From: Campylobacterales bacterium
Lineage (GTDB): Bacteria > Campylobacterota > Campylobacteria > Campylobacterales > Arcobacteraceae
Length of the DNA: 5,258 bases
Assembly (NCBI GenBank): GCA_027064245.1
Contig: JAMOPZ010000483.1
Location: forward strand, 1-5,258
Reading direction: 5' to 3'
Shown piece by piece: positions 1 through 5,258 of this stretch. The first letter of the stretch is position 1. The number at the start of each line of letters is the position of its first letter. The notes beneath the pieces were generated by a model, which saw only the letters and a program-made list of their open reading frames with translations, did no database searches and had not been told where the DNA came from. A program made the position numbers and the translations under genes.

Positions 1-1846
1 GATGCTTATGGGATATTGTAAGAATGCTAATATACCTACAGATATACCTTTTAAAGATCTTGAGGCTCATCAAAAAGGGAAAATACTAAATGGAGATGTA
101 GAAGAAGCTATATTTACTTGGAAAAAGCATAAATTAAAACGACCTTGGGAAGGTATAGTAAAAATAGCATACAATATGGTAAAAGATGAAAAAGATATGG
201 AATCTTTTATGACAGAAAAAGTGTGTGATAGTTGTGGTGGACACAGACTAAAAGCTTCATCTCTTGCAGTAAAAGTAGCAAATGTAAATATAGCTACAAT
301 TTTAGATATGCCAATAGAAGATACCCATAAATTTTTTCAAGATGAACAAAACTTTAGTTATCTAAGTGATAAAAATAAACTTATCTCAACTCCTATTTTA
401 AAAGAGATACGAGATAGAGTATTTTTTCTTTTTGATGTAGGACTTGGATATATCACTTTAGGAAGAGATGCAAGAACTATTAGTGGTGGAGAAGCACAGC
501 GTATTAGAGTAGCTTCACAAATAGGCTCAGGGCTAACTGGAGTTATGTATGTGTTAGATGAACCATCTATTGGATTACATGAAAGAGATACAAGTAAGTT
601 AATCAAAACTTTACAAGCCTTAAGAGATAAAGGAAATACAGTTATAGTTGTAGAACATGATCAAGAGACTATGGAAGCAGCTGATTTTATAGTAGATATT
701 GGTCCAAATGCAGGAAAATTTGGTGGAGAGGTGGTATTTAGTGGTACATTAAAACAACTTTTAAAAAGTAAAACTTTAACTGCACAGTATCTAAATGGAA
801 CTAAAAAGATAGATTACTATAAAGGCAGACCTCAAGAGGATTTTATAGAGATAAAAAATGTAAATTTAAATAATATCAAAGATCTTGATGTAAAAATTCC
901 TCTAAAAAATTTATGTGCAATAACAGGAGTTAGTGGAAGTGGAAAAAGCTCTTTGATACTACATACTTTGCTTCCTGTTGCAAAAGAGTTATTAAATCAT
1001 GCGAAAAAAGTAACTAAAGTAGATGGGGTAAGTATAGATGGTCTTGAAAAACTAGATAAAGTGATATATCTTGACCAATCACCAATAGGTAGAACTCCAA
1101 GATCAAATCCAGCAACATATACAGGACTTATGGATGAAATAAGAAAACTTTTTTCTCAAACAAAAGAGGCACAATTGCGAGGTTATGCAATAGGACGATT
1201 TAGTTTTAATGTAAAAGGTGGAAGATGTGAGAAGTGTCAAGGTGAAGGTGAGATAAAAATAGAGATGCATTTTTTACCAGATATTATGGTCAAATGTGAA
1301 GATTGTAAAGGTGCAAGATACAATACTCAAACCCTAGAGATACTTTATAAGGGTAAAAATATAAGTGAAGTTTTAAATATGGCAGTAGAGGAAGCTTATG
1401 AGTTTTTTAAAAAAGTACCAAAATTAGAACAAAAATTAAAAACACTTTTAGATGTGGGATTAGGATATATCACTTTAGGGCAAAATGCAACTACTCTAAG
1501 TGGAGGAGAAGCCCAAAGGATCAAGCTAAGTAAAGAGCTAAGTAAAAAAGATACAGGAAATACACTTTATATTTTAGATGAGCCTACTACTGGACTTCAT
1601 TTTGCAGATGTAGATAGGCTAACTAAAGTACTTCATCATCTAGTTGATCTTGGAAATAGTGTACTGGTAATTGAGCATAATCTTGATGTTATTAAAAATG
1701 CAGATTATATCATAGATATGGGATTAGAAGGTGGAGCAAAAGGTGGAGATGTAATAGCTATGGGAAATCCAAAAGAGTTAGCCCAAAATCATAAAAAAAC
1801 TAAAAGTTATACTGGATATTATTTAGATAAATTAATTAAAGAGTAA
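1..1846 (+). CDS. uvrA: UvrA, excinuclease ABC subunit A (3' part, 5' end outside window)
   Basis: UvrA is the dimeric ABC-type ATPase that finds bulky DNA lesions and loads UvrB in nucleotide excision repair, in the cytoplasm. The last 614 codons are present. Full-length family members are about 940 residues, so roughly the first 320, including the first Walker A, lie upstream. Counting from the codon at base 2, visible parts are: a CDSC cysteine pair (75-78); first ABC signature SGGEAQ (161-166) and Walker B with DEP (184-188); EHD (218-220); second Walker A GVSGSGKSS (309-317); the DQSPIGRTPRSNPATYTG block (358-375); a zinc module C409-X2-C412-X19-C432-X2-C435; second signature LSGGEAQRIKLS (499-510); second Walker B LDEPTTGLH (525-533); and EHN (558-560). 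All key motifs are intact, so the gene should be functional. The stop TAA lies 10 bases before the next gene, which suggests cotranscription. Identification is essentially certain. Confidence 0.98.
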   Translation, partial: MLMGYCKNANIPTDIPFKDLEAHQKGKILNGDVEEAIFTWKKHKLKRPWEGIVKIAYNMVKDEKDMESFMTEKVCDSCGGHRLKASSLAVKVANVNIATILDMPIEDTHKFFQDEQNFSYLSDKNKLISTPILKEIRDRVFFLFDVGLGYITLGRDARTISGGEAQRIRVASQIGSGLTGVMYVLDEPSIGLHERDTSKLIKTLQALRDKGNTVIVVEHDQETMEAADFIVDIGPNAGKFGGEVVFSGTLKQLLKSKTLTAQYLNGTKKIDYYKGRPQEDFIEIKNVNLNNIKDLDVKIPLKNLCAITGVSGSGKSSLILHTLLPVAKELLNHAKKVTKVDGVSIDGLEKLDKVIYLDQSPIGRTPRSNPATYTGLMDEIRKLFSQTKEAQLRGYAIGRFSFNVKGGRCEKCQGEGEIKIEMHFLPDIMVKCEDCKGARYNTQTLEILYKGKNISEVLNMAVEEAYEFFKKVPKLEQKLKTLLDVGLGYITLGQNATTLSGGEAQRIKLSKELSKKDTGNTLYILDEPTTGLHFADVDRLTKVLHHLVDLGNSVLVIEHNLDVIKNADYIIDMGLEGGAKGGDVIAMGNPKELAQNHKKTKSYTGYYLDKLIKE

Positions 1847-1856
1847 AATAGATAAA

Positions 1857-2294
1857 ATGATAGATAAAAAAATGAATATAATGGGTAGTGAAGTAGTAGA
1901 TGGTTATGAGTGCAAACCAAAACAATTAGATCCAAACAGGCCTATTATGCACTATAAAACTTTATTGTATGTATGTGAAGATAAACGATGTAAAGGTGTA
2001 TCAAAAGTAAAAGATAAGGCAAAAGAGTTAAGACAAATTATAAAAAATTTAAATCTTGAAACAGGAGAACAAAGGATAAAAATAAGTAGATCACTTTGTC
2101 AAGGTGCATGCAGATATAAGCAAGTAGTACAGATAAATGAAAATACAAAAGCAAATGGCTATGAGCCAAACAATGGCATTTGGTTAAATGCTACACATAT
2201 TTATGATACTGCTAAATGGGAAGAACTATTTTTGGCATTAAAAGAGAATAAAGATCTAAATAATTTTGAACAAATAAAGATGAAAGTATTTTAA
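1857..2294 (+). CDS. Thioredoxin-fold (2Fe-2S) ferredoxin-like protein, possibly cobalamin-associated
   Basis: This 145-residue soluble protein has the pattern of thioredoxin-like (2Fe-2S) ferredoxins (COG3411 type): a strand ending LLYVC, then C40-X4-C45, a charged helix (about 50-63), and RSLCQGAC with C81-X3-C85. A late GIWLNATHIYD segment (107-117) resembles the G-x-W-Y strand of the family, and an amphipathic C-terminal helix follows. The four cysteines would hold one 2Fe-2S cluster; C19 is extra. It has no signal peptide or membrane segment. Related ferredoxins occur in anaerobic cobalamin clusters, so an electron-transfer role for corrin-ring synthesis is plausible given cbiD in the same apparent operon; this is inference. 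It starts 10 bases after uvrA and ends 1 base before the next gene. ATG at 1857 is used, but ATGs at 1872 and 1881 are also in frame, and the only purine-rich stretch (AAAGAG, 1838-1843) is rather far upstream, so the start is uncertain by up to eight residues. Confidence 0.8.
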   Translation: MIDKKMNIMGSEVVDGYECKPKQLDPNRPIMHYKTLLYVCEDKRCKGVSKVKDKAKELRQIIKNLNLETGEQRIKISRSLCQGACRYKQVVQINENTKANGYEPNNGIWLNATHIYDTAKWEELFLALKENKDLNNFEQIKMKVF

Positions 2295-2295
2295 A

Positions 2296-4107
2296 ATGAA
2301 ATTTCTAAGTTTTACACAAAAACAATTATCATTATTGTTGTCAGATTTAACAAAAAAAGATTTTGAAGAGTTATTGGATTTTAGTGATGAGTTGATCACT
2401 ACAGATATTTTAATGCCTATACCATCTTTTGTAGGTACAAAAGCACATAGATATAAAGCTACAAAGACTATGTATGAAGGATTGTTCTTTTCTCTTTTAT
2501 CACGAAATGAATTTAGAATAAGATTTTATAATAAACTATCAATGTCAAAAAAATCATCTTTACTATATAAAATACTTATATGGGATCAAAATGAAGTAGA
2601 TGGAAGTGTGTATAATGAAACTTATAATTTAAATCTTTATTATCAAAATAAGGATAACTATGGTACATGGGAATATAATCTTGATGGAAATTTAAGTTTA
2701 ATTACCCATTATACATATTATAATTTTACAGGTCTTGATGATGATATACTCTTTATAAAACCATCTATAAAAGAGATTTTAAGATTGTTGTTTCCATTGC
2801 CAAATGATTTTTATATACAAAGTGTAGAAAAATTAGTGGTTACCAAATATAGTTACAATAATGAAAAAAATATTTTTAACTTTATTATTACTATAGAACA
2901 ATTATTAAAGAATAATTTAGTACAATTTGGTAAGACAAATGAAAAGCCATTGGCAAAAACATTAAATATGTTATATTCAACTTCAAGTATTAATGAATTT
3001 TATAGTATAAAAAAGATAGATAAACTAGCAACAGATATGTTAACTAGAAGTTTTTATTACTATTATATACATAATAAAAAGTTTAATACTACTGCTCTTG
3101 AAACTTTAAAAAGTTTTATTTTATTGCAATTAAATAATGAATTACCATTTTATATAAGTAGAATTTTTGCATCACATTTAAAGAAAGTTAGATTTGATGA
3201 TTATTATAGTTCTGAAAATTCACTTTTTGATACAATAAAATATATTATAAATCAGTTACCACATAATAGCTGGGTAGATGTAGAAAATATTATGAATTTT
3301 TGTAGATATAGAAAATTAGAATTTCATTTAGAATCAAAATATAAAACAAAAGAGTATAAACTAGATGGTGACCAAGAGGAGGGTATGTATTTTCCTAAAA
3401 TTTTTTATGCAAAAGATTATTATAATCAAATAGTTTTTGAACCAATTATAAAAGCTATGTTATTTTATCTTGGAGCTTTAGGTATATTGGAGTTAAAATA
3501 TAATGATCCTAAAACTATATATGAAAATATAAATGCAAAAAATGAAGAGTATATAAGTGTATGGGATGGATTAAAATATATTAAATTTACAAATTTAGGT
3601 CTTTATACTATAGGTGTAAAAGATGAGTATATTGTAGAAGAGGTTAAAAAAGATAAGCAAAAAATAAAATTTGATCAATACAAACCAATAATAACTGTAG
3701 ATAAAACTGATAGTGTAACTATAGCAAAACTTGATAATTTTTGTACTCAATTAGATAGTAGTAGATATACATTAGATTATACAAAGATTTTTAAAGATTG
3801 CAAAAATATAAAAGCTTTAGAGTTAAAAATAGATAGTTTTTATAAAAATATTGAACAAAATCCACCAAAAGTATTTAAAGATTTTTTTGACAATATAATT
3901 AACAATAGCAACTCTTTAAAATCAAATAATGATGAGGTTGTTATTCAGCTAAATAATAATAAAAAACTTTTAAGTTTATTTTTAACAAATAAAAAAATCC
4001 AAGAGCTTATAATAAAAGCTTCAGGATATAGAGTAATAGTACTGAAAAAAGATTTAGCAAAATTTACAAAGATCATAAAAGATAATGGCTTTTTTATAGA
4101 GTTTTAG
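2296..4107 (+). CDS. Hypothetical 603-residue protein, weak resemblance to XPB/Ssl2-like helicase-associated proteins
   Basis: I do not recognise this protein with confidence. It is soluble in appearance, with no signal peptide or clear membrane helix, and is very rich in Lys, Asn, Ile, Tyr and Phe. The N-terminal third begins with a leucine-rich helical segment (about 8-35). Residues 155-230 look like a helix-turn-helix or winged-helix unit. Residues 429-440 read IKFTNLGLYTIG, like the 'LTxLGxxxLG' stretch before the C-terminal domain of bacterial XPB/Ssl2-like helicase-associated proteins. After it come a strand PIITVDK (464-470), a helix, YTLDYTKIF (491-499), a helical repeat ending in NPPKVFKDF (522-530), and a final GYRVIVLKK...F...IIKDNGF (577-599). 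That order resembles that domain family, but the match is from memory and by eye. No Walker motifs or metal-binding cysteine pairs are seen. The start follows the preceding stop by one base, implying translational coupling. A weak GAAAG (2282-2286) may serve as ribosome binding site. It is visibly more A+T-rich than uvrA. Confidence 0.85.
   Translation: MKFLSFTQKQLSLLLSDLTKKDFEELLDFSDELITTDILMPIPSFVGTKAHRYKATKTMYEGLFFSLLSRNEFRIRFYNKLSMSKKSSLLYKILIWDQNEVDGSVYNETYNLNLYYQNKDNYGTWEYNLDGNLSLITHYTYYNFTGLDDDILFIKPSIKEILRLLFPLPNDFYIQSVEKLVVTKYSYNNEKNIFNFIITIEQLLKNNLVQFGKTNEKPLAKTLNMLYSTSSINEFYSIKKIDKLATDMLTRSFYYYYIHNKKFNTTALETLKSFILLQLNNELPFYISRIFASHLKKVRFDDYYSSENSLFDTIKYIINQLPHNSWVDVENIMNFCRYRKLEFHLESKYKTKEYKLDGDQEEGMYFPKIFYAKDYYNQIVFEPIIKAMLFYLGALGILELKYNDPKTIYENINAKNEEYISVWDGLKYIKFTNLGLYTIGVKDEYIVEEVKKDKQKIKFDQYKPIITVDKTDSVTIAKLDNFCTQLDSSRYTLDYTKIFKDCKNIKALELKIDSFYKNIEQNPPKVFKDFFDNIINNSNSLKSNNDEVVIQLNNNKKLLSLFLTNKKIQELIIKASGYRVIVLKKDLAKFTKIIKDNGFFIEF
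2321..2339. repeat. 19-bp near-palindrome at the start of the 603-residue gene
   Basis: AACAATTATCATTATTGTT is symmetric about C2330 with only one mismatched pair (2327/2333). Read on the - strand it contains ATAATGATAAT, the core of the enterobacterial Fur box; by my alignment 14 of 19 bases match the classical Fur consensus. It lies inside the coding region, about 25 bases after the ATG. In such A+T-rich DNA this may be chance, and codon constraints alone could explain it. Confidence 0.25.
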
Positions 4108-4115
4108 TTTTTTGT

Positions 4116-5072
4116 ATGTTAAAAAAAGGTTATACTACAGGAGTTCATACCTCTTTTGCTTTTAAAAGTGCAATAGATAATTTTTTATCTACAAAAAAAT
4201 TATCTATTGCTAAAACAATAAAAAGTGATAATGATGACCTTGATGTTACAAAAGGGTGTGAAATAGTAGTTATGATCTCTTTTTATAAAGATGAATTATC
4301 TTTTAATCCAATATTTCAAAAGCCTTATATTATAAAATCTAGTAGCATAACACTTGAACTTTATGCAGGAGAAGGAGTAGGAGTTGCTACAAAAGATGGT
4401 ATAAAACCACCAAAAAATTATCCTGCTATAAATCCTATTCCTTTACAGAGTATACAAAATATTATATTTAATAAACACCTTCAAGTTTCTCAAACTATAT
4501 ATTGTACTATTTGTGTTACAAATGGACAAGAGATATCAAAACAAACAGCTAATAGTAAAGTAGGAGTAATAGGTGGTATTAGTATTTTAGGGACAAAAGG
4601 ATGGGTAAAACCTATTAGTTCGACTGCTTATATAAATAGTATAGAAACAGAATTAAATTTTGCAAAAATAAATGGATACAATAGTGTAGTTTTTACACTT
4701 GGAAATAACTCTTTAAAAAAAGCAAATGACCTTTTTAATAATAGTTACATTATAGAAATAGGTAATTTTATATATGATGGGATATATTTAGCTATTAAAA
4801 AAGATTTTAAAAATATCACTTTAGTATGTGGTATAGCAAAAGCAGTAAAAATTTCTCAAGGATTTAAAAATACACATAATAGATTTGGTTCTATTGATTT
4901 TATAAAACTTCAACAATATGTAGATATGGATATCTCTTCGTGTGTTACAGTTAAACGAGTTTTAGAATTACTAAAAGATGATACTAAACTATTTTACAAG
5001 ATTATTAAAATAAATGTGATAAAACAGTTATATTTTTGGTTTAATAAAGATATAAATATAGTTATTTTGTAA
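4116..5072 (+). CDS. cbiD: CbiD, cobalt-precorrin-5B C1-methyltransferase
   Basis: CbiD uses S-adenosylmethionine to methylate C1 of cobalt-precorrin-5B, giving cobalt-precorrin-6A, in the anaerobic (early cobalt insertion) cobalamin pathway in the cytoplasm. Family landmarks in order: LKKGYTTG at the N-terminus (2-9); NDDLDVTKG (39-47); GEGVGVATKDGI (85-96); PAINPIP (103-109); GGISILGTKGWVKPIS (153-168); IGNFIYDGI (215-223); and NTHNRF (252-257). At 318 residues it is shorter than many CbiD proteins (about 350-380), and several positions usually conserved differ: the GHxGK-like stretch reads CGIAK (238-242), and the usual PGNYG reads LGNNS (195-199). The N-terminal GYTTG fixes the start at ATG 4116, with TTG 4113 as the only close alternative. 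The 8 bases after the previous stop are TTTTTTGT, so no Shine-Dalgarno is visible and translation may depend on coupling. The 5' coding end contains a strong hairpin. It is the last gene of the apparent operon. Confidence 0.93.
   Translation: MLKKGYTTGVHTSFAFKSAIDNFLSTKKLSIAKTIKSDNDDLDVTKGCEIVVMISFYKDELSFNPIFQKPYIIKSSSITLELYAGEGVGVATKDGIKPPKNYPAINPIPLQSIQNIIFNKHLQVSQTIYCTICVTNGQEISKQTANSKVGVIGGISILGTKGWVKPISSTAYINSIETELNFAKINGYNSVVFTLGNNSLKKANDLFNNSYIIEIGNFIYDGIYLAIKKDFKNITLVCGIAKAVKISQGFKNTHNRFGSIDFIKLQQYVDMDISSCVTVKRVLELLKDDTKLFYKIIKINVIKQLYFWFNKDINIVIL
4170..4210. repeat. Perfect 17-bp inverted repeat with 7-base loop inside cbiD
   Basis: The left arm GCAATAGATAATTTTTT (4170-4186) is exactly complementary to the right arm AAAAAATTATCTATTGC (4194-4210); the loop is ATCTACA (4187-4193). 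The stem holds three G-C and fourteen A-T pairs. It covers cbiD codons 19-32 (AIDNFLSTKKLSIA), a stretch between conserved blocks where the protein can vary. It is not followed by a T-run on either strand, so it does not look like an intrinsic terminator. The bases are certain; any role (mRNA structure, cruciform, palindromic insertion) is open. Confidence 0.85.
4174..4191. repeat. Alternative 7-bp hairpin nested in the cbiD inverted repeat
   Basis: TAGATAA (4174-4180) can pair with TTATCTA at 4185-4191 across a TTTT loop. It can equally pair with a second copy of TTATCTA at 4200-4206, as part of the 17-bp stem. The two pairings exclude each other. The small hairpin forms first as RNA is made; the larger one is possible once the right arm is transcribed. 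Confidence 0.5.
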
Positions 5073-5140
5073 TTCTTAAAATTTCTATTAGATATAAATT
5101 ATTGACTATATATTAGTTTTATATTTTAAGATATAATTAA

Positions 5141-5169
5141 TTGACATTTATTGTTCGTTTTACTATAAT
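5141..5169 (+). promoter_or_regulatory. Sigma70-type promoter of tRNA-Asn
   Basis: TTGACA (5141-5146) and TATAAT (5164-5169) both match consensus exactly and are separated by 17 bases, the optimal spacing. Transcription should start near 5175-5177, giving a leader of about 14 bases before the tRNA. The stretch just upstream (5115-5140) is almost pure A/T, as in an UP element. The six bases after the -10 box (TCCACG) are G+C-rich for this genome, as is typical of stringently controlled stable-RNA promoters. A perfect -35 box is notable if this is a Campylobacterota genome, because housekeeping promoters in Campylobacter often lack one. Confidence 0.85.
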
Positions 5170-5178
5170 TCCACGAAC
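5153..5178. repeat. 6-bp inverted repeat flanking the -10 box of the tRNA promoter
   Basis: GTTCGT (5153-5158) and ACGAAC (5173-5178) are exact complements separated by 14 bases. They sit on both sides of TATAAT, with half-site centres 20 bases apart, about two helical turns. The geometry would suit a dimeric repressor, but a 6-bp match can arise by chance and no regulator is identified. Confidence 0.25.
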
Positions 5179-5189
5179 TTAAAATATAT

Positions 5190-5258
5190 TCCGGATTAGC
5201 TCAGCGGTAGAGTAGATGACTGTTAATCATTTGGTCGCTGGTTCGAACCCAGCATCCG
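5190..5258 (+). tRNA. tRNA-Asn (anticodon GTT), 3' end cut by window edge
   Basis: The cloverleaf folds as follows: 5' acceptor strand TCCGGAT (5190-5196); D stem GCTC/GAGT (5199-5202 with 5210-5213); anticodon stem GATGA/TCATT (5215-5219 with 5227-5231); anticodon loop CTGTTAA with GTT at 5222-5224; variable loop TGGTC (5232-5236); T stem GCTGG/CCAGC with loop TTCGAAC (5237-5253); 3' acceptor strand ATCCG (5254-5258). The last two acceptor bases, the discriminator base and CCA (if encoded) lie beyond the window. GTT reads AAC and AAU asparagine codons, which are heavily used in the neighbouring genes. It is preceded by its own strong promoter. Confidence 0.97.

Noticed and set aside
358..606. 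82-codon open frame on the - strand inside uvrA
   Set aside because: It overlaps the highly conserved first ABC signature and Walker B region of uvrA and has no family-like features. It is a shadow of the real gene.
1..1846. Truncated or broken uvrA
   Set aside because: The missing N-terminal third is due to the window edge. The reading frame is open from the first base and all visible motifs are intact.
1847..2295. Cobalamin riboswitch ahead of the ferredoxin or cbiD genes
   Set aside because: The gaps are 10, 1 and 8 bases, so there is no leader long enough for one. Any such element would have to lie upstream of this window.
2900..2917. AATTATT / AATAATT hairpin with a 4-base loop
   Set aside because: It is a short all-A/T stem in an A/T-rich gene, with no context suggesting a role.
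3051..3080. Hairpin TTTTTATTA / TAATAAAAA in the 603-residue gene
   Set aside because: The stem is only A-T pairs, 9 bp with a 12-base loop. This is expected by chance in such A+T-rich coding DNA.
4706..4746. Imperfect inverted repeat in cbiD (TAACT...AAAAAG against its complement)
   Set aside because: About 13 of 17 positions pair, mostly from A and T runs, which is not above background.
5073..5131. Possible terminator after cbiD: TCTTAAAAT (5074-5082) is complementary to ATTTTAAGA (5123-5131)
   Set aside because: The 9-bp A/T-rich arms are 40 bases apart, hold a single G-C pair and are not followed by a T-run. I see no convincing intrinsic terminator.
1..5258. CRISPR array, insertion sequence or prophage signs
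   Set aside because: I found no regularly spaced repeats, transposase motifs, terminal repeats with target duplications, or phage genes.

Overview
The window is about three quarters A+T. Gene style, tRNA and spacing look like a Campylobacterota genome (an Arcobacter-, Sulfurimonas- or Campylobacter-like organism). That placement is inferred from base composition and protein character, not from a search. All genes lie on the + strand.

Layout: (1) 1-1846 is the 3' two thirds of uvrA, the ATPase subunit of the UvrABC nucleotide excision repair system, cut by the left edge. (2) 1857-2294 is a small protein with the CX4C...CX3C cysteine pattern of thioredoxin-fold (2Fe-2S) ferredoxins. (3) 2296-4107 is a large, very A+T-rich gene for a 603-residue protein of unknown function. 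Its C-terminal half loosely resembles the XPB/Ssl2-like 'helicase-associated' proteins. (4) 4116-5072 is cbiD, the C1-methyltransferase that turns cobalt-precorrin-5B into cobalt-precorrin-6A in anaerobic cobalamin synthesis. (5) 5073-5189 is a short A+T-rich intergenic stretch with a perfect-consensus sigma70-type promoter. (6) 5190-5258 is tRNA-Asn(GTT), cut by the right edge two acceptor-stem bases short.

The four protein genes are separated by only 10, 1 and 8 bases, with no terminator-like hairpin between them. They therefore look like one transcription unit that joins DNA repair (uvrA) to cobalamin synthesis (cbiD). The ferredoxin fits cobalamin chemistry as a redox partner, and the 603-residue protein has no obvious place in either process. 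The tRNA has its own strong promoter and is expressed independently.

The most striking non-coding signal is a perfect 17-bp inverted repeat with a 7-base loop (4170-4210) inside the first codons of cbiD. It overlaps a shorter, mutually exclusive hairpin (4174-4191). cbiD also lacks a recognisable Shine-Dalgarno sequence, so its expression may depend on RNA structure or on coupling to the upstream gene.
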